Shown here in pieces: positions 1-9,021 of a stretch of 64,000 nucleotides of DNA (positions within the stretch are counted from its first letter, which is position 1; the number at the start of each line of letters is the position of its first letter). The notes under the pieces are model-generated. The model worked only from the letters and a program-made list of their open reading frames with translations. It was not told the origin of the DNA and ran no database searches. The position numbers and the translations under genes are program-made. The stretch comes from Nitratidesulfovibrio sp. (GTDB lineage: Bacteria; Desulfobacterota; Desulfovibrionia; Desulfovibrionales; Desulfovibrionaceae): assembly GCF_040373385.1 (NCBI RefSeq), contig NZ_JBDXXH010000001.1, forward strand, positions 73,191-137,190, written 5' to 3'.

Positions 1-1
1 C

Positions 2-1800
2 AAGGCCGACGGCAGCTACACCTACACGCTGAACAACGGCAACGACGCGGTGCAGCACCTCATTCCGGGCGAAACCCTGAAGGAAGTCTTCACTTACACC
101 CTGAAGGACGGCGACGGCGACACCGACACCGCCAAGCTGACCATCACCATCAACGGCGCCAACGACAAGGTGGACATCGGCTGCATCAACAGCCTGCACG
201 TGAACGAAGACGACCTGCCGTGGGGCAGCGACGTCCACAAGGAATCGCTGACGGATTCCAGCTCGTTCATCATCACCGCCAACGACGGCCTGGACACGGT
301 GAACATCGGCGGCGAGAACGTGATCGTGAATGGTGTGTTGCAGTCCGACCACACCATCAACACCCCCTACGGCAACCTCGTGGTCACCAGCGTGCAGAGC
401 TTGGGCGACGGGCAGTACAAGATCTCGTACAAGTTCACCCTGGATGACAACGCACCGCATGCCAACGGCAATGGCGAAAACGACTACCTGCTCTCGCTCG
501 GCCTGACGGTTACGGACCGCAACGGCGATTCCGACACCGACACCCTCAAGGTGCACATCACCGACGACGTGCCCACGGCATACGACAACGTCGCCAGCGT
601 CACCGAAGATGGCGGGCACGACTGGAATCCGCATACCGACGACGACGCCTCCGGCAACGTGATCACCGGCAACATCTTCTGGCTGCCGGAAGCTGGTGAC
701 GACGTGCAGGGCGCGGACGGCGCCAAGGTTTCCAACATCCAGTTCGGCTACCACAGCGAAGGCGTGGACAACGACGGCGAAACCATCAACGGGCTGTACG
801 GCACCCTGTTCATCAAGGCCGACGGCAGCTACACCTACACGCTGAACAACGGCAACGACGCGGTGCAGCACCTCATTCCGGGCGAAACCCTGAAGGAAGT
901 CTTCACTTACACCCTGAAGGACGGCGACGGCGACACCGACACCGCCAAGCTGACCATCACCATCAACGGCGCCAACGACAAGGTGGACATCGGCTGCATC
1001 AACAGCCTGCACGTGAACGAAGACGACCTGCCGTTCGGCAGCGACATCTTCAAGGAATCGCTGACCGATTCCAGCTCGTTCATCGTGACCGCCAACGATG
1101 GTCTGAACATCGTGCAGATCGGCGGCGAGAACGTGATCGTGAACGGCGTGTTGCAGGCCGACCACACCATCGACACCCCCTACGGCAACCTTGTGGTTAC
1201 CGGGGTGCAGAACCTGGGCGACGGGCAGTACAAGATCTCCTACTCGTTCACCCTGGACGACAACGCACCGCATGCCAACGGCAACGGCGAGAATGACTAC
1301 CTGCTCTCGCTGGGGCTGAAGGTCATTGACCGCAACGGCGATTCCGATACCGATACCATTCAGGTGCACATCACCGACGACGTGCCCACGGCGTACGACA
1401 ACTACGCCACGGTGACCGAAGACGGCGGGCACGACGGCAACCCCGGCACCGACGATGATGCCTCGGGCAACGTGGTGACCGGCAACTTCTTCTGGGTCAA
1501 CGAACCCGGCGACGACGTACAGGGCGCGGACGGCGCCATCGTCTCCAAGATCCAGTTCGGCGCGAACTCGGTGAACGTGGACAGCAACGGCGAAACCATC
1601 AACGGGCTGTACGGCACGCTGCTGGTGAAGGCCGACGGTACCTACACCTACACGCTGAACAACTCCAATGCTGCGGTGCAGCACCTGACCACCGGCGAGC
1701 ACCTGCAGGAAGTGTTCACCTACACCCTGAAGGATGGCGACGGCGACATCGACACCGCCAACCTGACCATCACCATCAACGGCGCGGACGACAAGGTGAG
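2..1800 (+). repeat. Tandem 813-bp module repeats inside the adhesin
   Basis: The DNA from base 2 onward recurs almost unchanged from base 815, an offset of 813 bp or 271 codons. A more diverged third unit follows to about 1,800. The identity is at nucleotide level, including silent positions, so the duplication is recent or the copies are being homogenised. Confidence 0.85.
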
Positions 1801-4800
1801 CCTGACCGGCCTGTGCGGCAGCGAAGGCACCGTGTACGAAGCGGGCCTGTCCGACGGCAGCCACATCGGCTTCACGGCCACCTCGTTCAACGGCGACTTC
1901 TTCGTGGACGCGAAGGACGGCCTGGATGAAATCCGCATCGAAGGCGTGAAGGTCATCGACAACGGCGTCCTGACGGGCAACAGCTTCACCAACGCCTACG
2001 GCACCATCGTGGTTACCGCGTTTGACGCCGCCACCGGCAAGGTGAGCTACACCTACACCCTTACCGACAACATCACCCACAGCACGTCGGGCGATGGCGA
2101 CAGCGCGCAGTACCGCGACTTCACGGTCACGGCCGTGGACCGCGACGGCGATGCCGATTCCGCCACGCTCACTGTCAAGATCGTGGACGACAACCCCGAC
2201 GCGTTCAACAACACCGCCAGCGTCACGGAAGACAGTGGCGCGGGCCAGCAGGCCACCGGCAACCTGATCACCGACCACCCCGCCGATGTGGTGGGCGCCG
2301 ACGGTGCGAAGGTCAGCTTCGCTGAAGGCAGCAACTGGAAGAACATCGATGCCGATGGCGAAACCATCAACGGCCAGTACGGCACCCTGTTCGTGAAGGC
2401 CGATGGCACCTACACCTACACGCTGAACAATTCCAGCGCGGCAGTGCAGACCCTGACCACCGGCGAGAAGCTGTACGACACCTTCTCCTACACCCTGAAG
2501 GACGGCGACACCGACACCGATGGCGCCACGCTGAAGATCACCATCAACGGCGCGGACGACGGCGTGACCATCACCAACCTGACGCCTGCGGCGCAGGGCG
2601 GCGACCTGACCGTGAACGAGAACGACCTGTCGGACGGCAGCTCGCCCAACAACGGCGCGCTGACCCAGTACGGCACGTTCAACGTCTCGGCCCCCGACGG
2701 GCTGGACGAAGTGTGGGTGGGCGGCGTGAAGGTGGTGGACAACGGGGCGCTGTACGGCAGCACCTCGCAGCGCACCATCGACACCGCATACGGCAACGTG
2801 GTGGTCACCGCGTTCAACGCGGCCACCGGTGAGGTGAGCTACAGGTTCACCCTCGATGACAACGCGCCCCATACCGCCTCGGGTACCGACCCGTACTTCC
2901 TGAACCTGACGGTCACGGCGAAGGACACCGACGGCGACACCTCGGCCCCCGGCACCCTGTCCATCCAGATCGTGGATGACATCCCCGATGCCAGGGACAA
3001 CACCGGCAGTGTGACGGAAGACACTTCCCTCACTGCCACCGGCAACCTGGTCACCAACAGCCCGGGCGATGTGAAGGGCGCCGACGGCGCGTCCGTCTCG
3101 CACATCGCCGGGTCTACCTCGGCCAATGTGGACGGCGACGGCGAAACCATCAACGGCCAGTACGGCACCCTGTTCGTGAAGGCCGACGGCACCTACACCT
3201 ACACCCTGACCAACGGCAACGCCGATGTGCAGGGCCTGACCACGGGCGAGAAGCTGCACGACGTCTTCACCTACACCCTGAAGGACGGCGACGGCGACAT
3301 CGATACCGCCACGCTGGACATCACCATCAACGGCAAGAACGACGGCGTGACCATCACCAACCTGACGCCTGCGGCGCAGGGCGGCGACCTGACCGTGAAC
3401 GAGAACGACCTGTCGGACGGCAGCTCGCCCAACAACGGCGCGCTGACCCAGTACGGCACGTTCAACGTCTCGGCCCCCGACGGGCTGGACGAAGTGTGGG
3501 TGGGCGGCGTGAAGGTGATCGACGGCGGCGTTCTGGCTGCCAACGTGGCTGACCGCACCATCGACACCGCCAACGGCAACCTAGTGATCACCGCGTTCAA
3601 CGCGGCCACCGGCGAAGTGAGCTACAGCTTCACCCTCGACGCGGCAGCGACGCATTCGGCGGCGGGTGTAGACAACACCTTCCTGAACCTGGCCGTGAAG
3701 GTGACCGACACCGACACCGATGTGGCCAACAGCACCCTGTCCATCAAGATCGTGGATGACATCCCCGATGCCAGGGACAACACCGGCAGCGTGACGGAAG
3801 ATTCCTTGCTGCCTGCCTCCGGTAACCTGATCAACGACGCCACCGCCGACGTGAAGGGCGCCGACGGCGCGACCATCTCGCACATCGCCGGGTCTACCTC
3901 GGCCAATGTGGACGGCGACGGCGAAACCATCAACGGCCAGTACGGCACCCTGTTCGTGAAGGCCGACGGCACCTACACCTACACCTTGAACAACGGCAAC
4001 GCCGATGTGCAGGCATTGAACAACGGGCAGACGCTGCACGACGTGTTCACCTACACCCTGAAGGATGGCGACGGTGACGTTGATACCGCCAAGCTGGACA
4101 TCACCATCGACGGGCACACCGATAGCTACGTGCTGAACCTGTCGGGTTTGGAAAACCCGGAAGGCACCGTGTACGAAGCCGGGTTGCCTGATGGGTCCGG
4201 TACGGACGGGGTGGGCCTTGGCATGACTGGCGCCTTCACCATCACCGCCACTGCTGGCCTTGACGAAGTGTCCATCGGCGGCACCAAGGTGATTGATGGC
4301 GGCGCCCTGTTCGGTTCGCACTCCGTGGATACCGCCAACGGCAACCTTGTGGTCGACAGCCTGAACAACAACGGTGACGGCACCTACACGGTGAACTATC
4401 ACTTCACCCTGGACGACAACGCCACGCATCCTGCGGGCGGCACGCTGGCCCTCGCTGTGGAAGTCTCCGACAACTTCACTGCGGGCACGCCGAATGCCAC
4501 CGGCACCCTGAACATCAACATCGTCGACGACCATCCGACGGCGGTCAACGATGTGAAGGACTACGAGGGTGGCATGACCACCAACGTGGTGATCGTGCTC
4601 GACGTGTCGTGGAGCATGGACGAGGACGCTGATGGCAGCGGCCCCGGCGACGCCAGCCGCCTCGACATGGCCAAGGATGCCATTGCCGAATTGCTGGCAG
4701 CCTACAAGGACCTTGGCGCGGTGAACGTGAAGATCGTGTGGTTCAGCGACAACGCAGAAACCCATACCGGCTGGTTGTCTGGCGATACGGTGCTCGATCA

Positions 4801-6892
4801 GGCCGACGCCATCCTCGACCCGCTTAACCCCGTTCTGTACACCGACTACGATGACGCCATCACGCTGGTGAAGAACGAACTGGCCGATGGCCTGCCGACC
4901 GCAGACCGCTCGGTGATGTACTTCCTGTCCGACGGTGAGCCGAACCCCGCATCCGATGGCTTGAGCGGGTCCGAGGTCACCTCTTGGGAAAGCGCCCTGC
5001 AGGGTTCGCCCATCGACATGGTGTACGCCTTCGGCATGGGCACCGGCATCACCAACACCTCGGCCCTCGAACCCGTGGGCTGGGAACGCGATACGACGAG
5101 CGACGCCGACACGGTGGCCGTGATCGAGAACATGTCCGACCTGACCGCCTACCTGCTGGCCACCGTACCGACCACCGGCAACATCCTGACCAATGACGAA
5201 GGCGGTGCCGACGGCGGCAAGTCCATCGTCAGCATCACCGTGGACGGAGTGATCCACACTGCCGCGGACGCTGGCGTTGGCCCCGATGGCAAGCTGGACA
5301 TTGACCTTGGCGACGGCAAGGGCACCCTGACCATCGACTTCGACGACGGCAGCTACCTGTTCACGCCGGGCGCCTACCCGACGGGTACCGAGGTCATCAA
5401 CTACGTGATCCAGGACGGCGACGGCACGCAGTCCAACGCCACCCTGACCCTGAACCTGCACGGCAACTACATAGACGCGCACGACAACTACGCCAACGCT
5501 CCGGCACCCGGCAGTAGCGCGACGACGGAACAGTTCAACAACGACTCCCATGGCTGGACCACGGACGGCTACGGTTCTTCTGGTGACGACGACGGGCATG
5601 TCGTGCGTACCGGCGGCAGCGACCCCGAGCTTGAGATTGGCCTGACAGCCAACTCAGGCAGCATCTCCAGCGTCAAGGAAGTTACCGTTGCGGCCAACGA
5701 CACGATCAGCTTCGACTGGCGGGCGGTGCTTACCGGCACCACCAATGCGGCGCAGCATGACAACGACCGGGTAGAGGTTTTGATCAGTGGCGGCGGCGGT
5801 ACGACCCTTCTCTACACCGTAGGGAGCAGCAGCCTCGCTTCGGGGACGTTCTCCCACACCTTCACCACTGCGGGAACCTACACGGTAACCGTGCGGGTGA
5901 CGGACGGAGCGAACGGGGCAGGGTCGACGGGTTCCTGGCCGAACCCGGTCTACAATAACGGCCTCAACGTCTACATCGACGACGTGGTATTCACCCACGC
6001 CATCGCCGGTGCGGCCCTGCTGGGCAACGTGATCACCGACCATGCCGGTTCCGACATCGCCGACGCACTCGTCAACACGACGGCGACGGTAACGGAAGTG
6101 AACGGGCAGGCCATCAGCGGTGGCACCGACATCGCTGGCGACTACGGCACGTTGCACATCAACCCGGACGGCTCGTACGAGTACCACGCCAATGCGGGCG
6201 TGGCGGCCGGGAACGATGATGCCTTCGTGTACAAGTTGTCCAGTGCGGACGACAGCGACTACGCAACCCTCAACATCCACATCGGCAGCGGTGACACGCA
6301 CGTGCAGGCCAGCGCGGAAAGCTGGACCGGCAGTGGCAACACCAACGACTTCCACTTGGGCGGCACCGGCGGTGACACCCTGAACGGTGGCAACGGCGAC
6401 GACGTCATCTTCGGCAACTACGGCAACGACATCATCCACGGCAACGCCGGGAACGACACCCTGCACGGCAATGCCGGTAACGACTTCCTGTACGGCGACG
6501 CGGGCAACGACATCCTCGTCGGCGGGCAGGGCAGCGATACCCTGACCGGCGGCGCGAATGCCGACACCTTCGTGTGGAACGCGGAAGACTTCACCTCGGG
6601 CGCCACGGACGTGGTAACCGACTTCAAGCCGGGTGCTTCCGGCGAGAACGACGTGCTCCGCTTCGCCGACGTGCTGCTTGACCATGACGGGGACAGCGCC
6701 AACGGCATCAGCACCAGCCTGATCGCCAGTGGTGACCTGACGCAGGTGGGCAGCTCCAACGATGTGCAGCTTACCCTGCACCACGGTGGTGAGACGCAGT
6801 TCGTGACCTTGCAGGGTGCGCTGGAACACAACTCGCTGGCCGAGATCGAACAGCACATCCTGAACAACAAGATCATCACTGAAAACAGCTAA
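2..6892 (+). CDS. Giant VCBS-repeat adhesin with vWA domain and RTX C-terminus (5' partial)
   Basis: The frame is already open at the first base, so the N-terminus lies upstream of the window. About 2,296 residues are visible. Most of the protein is a chain of Asp/Asn/Gly/Thr-rich VCBS-type beta modules ending in motifs such as YGTLFVKADGTYTYTL and FTYTLKDGDGD. A von Willebrand A domain lies at about 4,570-5,170, with a metal-site motif DVSWS and a later SDGEPN. RTX-like nonapeptides (GGNGDDVIFG, NAGNDTLHG) lie at about 6,360-6,540, followed by the TGGANADTFVW motif of a type I secretion C-terminal target domain. By family knowledge this is a cell-surface or released adhesin exported by a type I system in a Ca-dependent fold. 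The TolC-family gene at 9,022-10,374 is a candidate outer-membrane partner. Successive modules are almost identical in DNA, which indicates recent duplication or gene conversion. Confidence 0.93.
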   Translation, partial: KADGSYTYTLNNGNDAVQHLIPGETLKEVFTYTLKDGDGDTDTAKLTITINGANDKVDIGCINSLHVNEDDLPWGSDVHKESLTDSSSFIITANDGLDTVNIGGENVIVNGVLQSDHTINTPYGNLVVTSVQSLGDGQYKISYKFTLDDNAPHANGNGENDYLLSLGLTVTDRNGDSDTDTLKVHITDDVPTAYDNVASVTEDGGHDWNPHTDDDASGNVITGNIFWLPEAGDDVQGADGAKVSNIQFGYHSEGVDNDGETINGLYGTLFIKADGSYTYTLNNGNDAVQHLIPGETLKEVFTYTLKDGDGDTDTAKLTITINGANDKVDIGCINSLHVNEDDLPFGSDIFKESLTDSSSFIVTANDGLNIVQIGGENVIVNGVLQADHTIDTPYGNLVVTGVQNLGDGQYKISYSFTLDDNAPHANGNGENDYLLSLGLKVIDRNGDSDTDTIQVHITDDVPTAYDNYATVTEDGGHDGNPGTDDDASGNVVTGNFFWVNEPGDDVQGADGAIVSKIQFGANSVNVDSNGETINGLYGTLLVKADGTYTYTLNNSNAAVQHLTTGEHLQEVFTYTLKDGDGDIDTANLTITINGADDKVSLTGLCGSEGTVYEAGLSDGSHIGFTATSFNGDFFVDAKDGLDEIRIEGVKVIDNGVLTGNSFTNAYGTIVVTAFDAATGKVSYTYTLTDNITHSTSGDGDSAQYRDFTVTAVDRDGDADSATLTVKIVDDNPDAFNNTASVTEDSGAGQQATGNLITDHPADVVGADGAKVSFAEGSNWKNIDADGETINGQYGTLFVKADGTYTYTLNNSSAAVQTLTTGEKLYDTFSYTLKDGDTDTDGATLKITINGADDGVTITNLTPAAQGGDLTVNENDLSDGSSPNNGALTQYGTFNVSAPDGLDEVWVGGVKVVDNGALYGSTSQRTIDTAYGNVVVTAFNAATGEVSYRFTLDDNAPHTASGTDPYFLNLTVTAKDTDGDTSAPGTLSIQIVDDIPDARDNTGSVTEDTSLTATGNLVTNSPGDVKGADGASVSHIAGSTSANVDGDGETINGQYGTLFVKADGTYTYTLTNGNADVQGLTTGEKLHDVFTYTLKDGDGDIDTATLDITINGKNDGVTITNLTPAAQGGDLTVNENDLSDGSSPNNGALTQYGTFNVSAPDGLDEVWVGGVKVIDGGVLAANVADRTIDTANGNLVITAFNAATGEVSYSFTLDAAATHSAAGVDNTFLNLAVKVTDTDTDVANSTLSIKIVDDIPDARDNTGSVTEDSLLPASGNLINDATADVKGADGATISHIAGSTSANVDGDGETINGQYGTLFVKADGTYTYTLNNGNADVQALNNGQTLHDVFTYTLKDGDGDVDTAKLDITIDGHTDSYVLNLSGLENPEGTVYEAGLPDGSGTDGVGLGMTGAFTITATAGLDEVSIGGTKVIDGGALFGSHSVDTANGNLVVDSLNNNGDGTYTVNYHFTLDDNATHPAGGTLALAVEVSDNFTAGTPNATGTLNINIVDDHPTAVNDVKDYEGGMTTNVVIVLDVSWSMDEDADGSGPGDASRLDMAKDAIAELLAAYKDLGAVNVKIVWFSDNAETHTGWLSGDTVLDQADAILDPLNPVLYTDYDDAITLVKNELADGLPTADRSVMYFLSDGEPNPASDGLSGSEVTSWESALQGSPIDMVYAFGMGTGITNTSALEPVGWERDTTSDADTVAVIENMSDLTAYLLATVPTTGNILTNDEGGADGGKSIVSITVDGVIHTAADAGVGPDGKLDIDLGDGKGTLTIDFDDGSYLFTPGAYPTGTEVINYVIQDGDGTQSNATLTLNLHGNYIDAHDNYANAPAPGSSATTEQFNNDSHGWTTDGYGSSGDDDGHVVRTGGSDPELEIGLTANSGSISSVKEVTVAANDTISFDWRAVLTGTTNAAQHDNDRVEVLISGGGGTTLLYTVGSSSLASGTFSHTFTTAGTYTVTVRVTDGANGAGSTGSWPNPVYNNGLNVYIDDVVFTHAIAGAALLGNVITDHAGSDIADALVNTTATVTEVNGQAISGGTDIAGDYGTLHINPDGSYEYHANAGVAAGNDDAFVYKLSSADDSDYATLNIHIGSGDTHVQASAESWTGSGNTNDFHLGGTGGDTLNGGNGDDVIFGNYGNDIIHGNAGNDTLHGNAGNDFLYGDAGNDILVGGQGSDTLTGGANADTFVWNAEDFTSGATDVVTDFKPGASGENDVLRFADVLLDHDGDSANGISTSLIASGDLTQVGSSNDVQLTLHHGGETQFVTLQGALEHNSLAEIEQHILNNKIITENS
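2555..4100 (+). repeat. Second family of near-identical adhesin modules
   Basis: A block beginning near 2,560 (reading VTITNLTPAAQGGDLTVNEN) recurs from about 3,343 with essentially the same bases for roughly 180 bp. The neighbouring sequence is also closely similar. The offset is 783 bp, or 261 codons. The repeats are in frame, so copy number could change without breaking the gene. Confidence 0.8.
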
Positions 6893-6930
6893 CCGGCGCG
6901 CCGCCCCCGGCGGCACACCCTGAACACACG

Positions 6931-6960
6931 GACGCCCCGGCCTTGGCCGGGGCGTCTTGC
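6931..6960 (+). terminator. Hairpin terminator after the adhesin
   Basis: Two 12-base arms (GACGCCCCGGCC and GGCCGGGGCGTC) form a perfect stem 38 bases after the adhesin stop codon. Only a weak T-rich tail follows. Confidence 0.75.
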
Positions 6961-7033
6961 GTTTGCGGGGCGGGATTGGCGCGGGTGGCCCCCAGCACAC
7001 GAACTGTCACAGGTAGTGTCCAGGGTAGTGTCC

Positions 7034-7150
7034 AGAATTTTGCGCACTTTCAGTCGCCGCTCAGTTGGCGTGATGTTGGCTCTTCTTTTCACTCCTGCAA
7101 CAGGCGCATGTTGAGATAACATCAAGAATTTTATGCACTTTCCGCCACCG
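7034..7150. repeat. Imperfect 26-bp direct repeats beside hipA
   Basis: The segments 7,034-7,059 and 7,125-7,150 match at 21 of 26 positions and share AGAATTTT and GCACTTTC cores. Immediately before them is a short tandem duplication of GGTAGTGTCCAG (about 7,013-7,035). They lie between the adhesin terminator and the 3' end of hipA. They could be element ends, an attachment-like scar or protein binding sites; nothing in the sequence decides between these. Confidence 0.4.
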
Positions 7151-7174
7151 TACCAGAAAAGGCTGCCGCCGTGT

Positions 7175-8467
7175 TCAGGCAGGCGGGGCGGCTGCGTTCT
7201 GGCCGGGGCGCAGCGCCAACGTCTGCAAGCCAGCCTCCCATGCCGCGCGCATGGCGCGCCCCACATGGCGGAACGCCGGTTCGTCCCGTATCCAGGCGTT
7301 CAGGTCTTCCATGGTCCGGGAAACCCCGTGTTCCACATCTTCCAGGCAATGGCCCGCCTCCCGCGCATTCAGCCCGCACGCCGTGCGCCCGAACTCCATA
7401 AGGACCTTTCGGTCCGGCCAGCGCTTGGTGCCCTGCATGGTCAGCGCCATGACGTCCTGCGGGAGATACGGCGTGGTGGTGACAAGGTCGAAGGCCGGGG
7501 CCATGGTTCCCTGGCGGGTGGCTGGCGAATCATAGACGATGCCAAAGTTCTTCAGGTGCGCATCGCCGTTCCGAATCACCACCGAAAGCGCCACCGTCCT
7601 GAAGAACTGCGCAAGGGCCGCCGGGCGGGCGTTTGCCACCACGAAGGTGCGGAGCGCCCTGGCCGCCTGTTCGTACGAGCCCGTGTACTTTTGCCTGGCC
7701 GACTTGTTGAGCAGGACGCAGCAGTCCTCGAACCCCATGAAACTGCCGTCGGGGTTACGGTCGAACCTGCTGACCACAAGGAAGCGGCGGTCATCGGACA
7801 TCTCGGTGCGGGCTACCGGCAGACCGGCACGGGCCGCCGCCAGCATGCACAGGGTCTCGTTGAGCGCGAGTTCCGGGAACTCTCCAGCCTGCCAGGTCTT
7901 CACGATGTGGGTAGGCATCCGCACGGTAAGCCGGGCCGGTTCGGCCTCTGCGTGGTTCGCCTCCGTCGCACGGACCATGACCTTTGGCTGCGCGCCGGAA
8001 AGGCCGGAATGCAGGGCGTACATGCGCATCAGGTCTTCGAAGAGATGCTCCGTGCCCTTGGCGCGCAGGATGTCGCCAAGACTGACGGCGGGTATGTCGC
8101 CCCCCCCATCCGGTTGACCCTGTTGACCCGGTTGATCTGGCTGTTCCGCAAGCGGCTCGCCCGGCGCGGTGTAGCGCAGGCGACCGATCTGGGAATGCCC
8201 GGTGAGCCGCAGCAGTTCCAGGTCGTCATACCGGGGCAGGGTTTTTGCGACCACGGTATCGAACCACAGGCGCAGCGCACCCTCGGGCAGGTTCTGCTCG
8301 AAGATGGGGTGCAGCACATGGTGCAGCCAGCTTTCCGGGCGGGGTGGCATCATGACCGATACGGCTGTGCCGGGCTGGGTTCCTGGCCGGTAGGTGAAGG
8401 AGCATTCCCACTGGCCATGTCGGTTCAGTAAGCCGCTCGGGGTGTCTCCGGCCCAGACGTCAAGCAT
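7175..8467 (-). CDS. hipA: HipA-family serine/threonine kinase toxin
   Basis: A 430-residue protein with an N-terminal HipA_N region followed by the kinase-like HipA_C domain. The catalytic signatures are visible: SGAQPKVMV (ATP-binding region), NGDAHLKNFGI (catalytic Asp loop) and PAFDLVTT (metal-binding Asp), so the kinase looks intact. Known HipA toxins phosphorylate an aminoacyl-tRNA synthetase or another translation-linked target and cause growth arrest. The start ATG at 8,467 was chosen because it overlaps the hipB stop in an ATGCTTGA arrangement; a longer reading frame upstream would run through hipB. The gene is co-transcribed with and controlled by hipB. The target substrate cannot be told from sequence. 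Confidence 0.9.
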   Translation of the reverse strand: MLDVWAGDTPSGLLNRHGQWECSFTYRPGTQPGTAVSVMMPPRPESWLHHVLHPIFEQNLPEGALRLWFDTVVAKTLPRYDDLELLRLTGHSQIGRLRYTAPGEPLAEQPDQPGQQGQPDGGGDIPAVSLGDILRAKGTEHLFEDLMRMYALHSGLSGAQPKVMVRATEANHAEAEPARLTVRMPTHIVKTWQAGEFPELALNETLCMLAAARAGLPVARTEMSDDRRFLVVSRFDRNPDGSFMGFEDCCVLLNKSARQKYTGSYEQAARALRTFVVANARPAALAQFFRTVALSVVIRNGDAHLKNFGIVYDSPATRQGTMAPAFDLVTTTPYLPQDVMALTMQGTKRWPDRKVLMEFGRTACGLNAREAGHCLEDVEHGVSRTMEDLNAWIRDEPAFRHVGRAMRAAWEAGLQTLALRPGQNAAAPPA

Positions 8468-8708
8468 GGTCGTCCTCCATGGTTTCGCCAAGGACCGGCA
8501 GGTGCCCGGCAGGGCGGACATGCAGTTCGAAATCCATGGCCTCCAGGACGCGGATCAGTTTCCTGAACCCGAGGTCGTGGATGGTTCCCTTTTCGAGCCG
8601 GATCAGGGTTTCGCGGGACAAACCCGCAACCTGCGCGAGGGCAGCCTGGGTGACTCGCCGCTCCTTCCGGGCGTTCCTGATGGCCATGCCGATCTCGAAA
8701 GCGTCCAT
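8460..8708 (-). CDS. hipB: HipB-like XRE-family antitoxin and repressor
   Basis: An 82-residue protein made almost entirely of a helix-turn-helix domain (RRVTQAALAQVAGLSRETLI). It is the expected antitoxin partner of HipA, binding the kinase and repressing the operon. The start at 8,708 (MDAFEIG) is chosen because GGAG lies five bases upstream. An upstream in-frame ATG would give about 11 extra residues and overlap the promoter-operator region. The gene overlaps hipA by eight bases, so translation is probably coupled. Confidence 0.88.
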   Translation of the reverse strand: MDAFEIGMAIRNARKERRVTQAALAQVAGLSRETLIRLEKGTIHDLGFRKLIRVLEAMDFELHVRPAGHLPVLGETMEDDHA

Positions 8709-8723
8709 GTGCACTCCAATAAG

Positions 8724-8783
8724 AAGTGATGTATTTTTCACTTAAATAGATTTTTATGCCAAAAAGTCAAGCATTGATCACTT
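8724..8783 (-). promoter_or_regulatory. Two candidate HipB operators
   Basis: Upstream of hipB are two inverted repeats of the same design: AAGTGA-N8-TCACTT at 8,724-8,743 and AAGTCA-N8-TCACTT at 8,764-8,783. Half-site, eight-base spacer and orientation are the same, with one mismatch. Their centres are 40 bp apart, about four helical turns. Known HipB operators also use paired half-sites with an eight-base spacer, though with a different half-site sequence. Assignment to HipB is an inference from position. Confidence 0.6.
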
Positions 8784-8962
8784 TTTGATGGCGCGCGTAA
8801 GGCGCTCCCCGCTGCACGCGGGCCTGGTGCACGCCCGTCAGGAGTTCGGCGCGTTGCGTCCCCCCCAGCAGGGGCGGGATGCCAGGTTCGCCATCGGTCT
8901 GCGTGTGGCCTCCGCCGCTCGTGGCGATCTCCTCCCTGCTCCCGCCCTTGCCCATGCCACGC

Positions 8963-8992
8963 AAAAAGGGGCCGGTCCTGCGGACCAGCCCC
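8963..8992 (-). terminator. Rho-independent terminator of the TolC-family gene
   Basis: Read on the minus strand, GGGGCTGGTCC pairs with GGACCGGCCCC and is followed directly by TTTTT. It lies about 30 bases after the stop of the outer-membrane protein gene. Confidence 0.85.
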
Positions 8993-9021
8993 TTCGGGTA
9001 TGCCGTTCTCTGCGGGAGCGG

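Noticed and set aside
2..4100. CRISPR-like periodic repeats
   Set aside because: The period is about 260-270 codons and in frame with a protein; there are no short repeats with unique spacers.
3581..5599. 672-codon open frame on the minus strand
   Set aside because: Antisense shadow of the adhesin; its Val/Gly/His-rich composition results from the repeated codons on the other strand.
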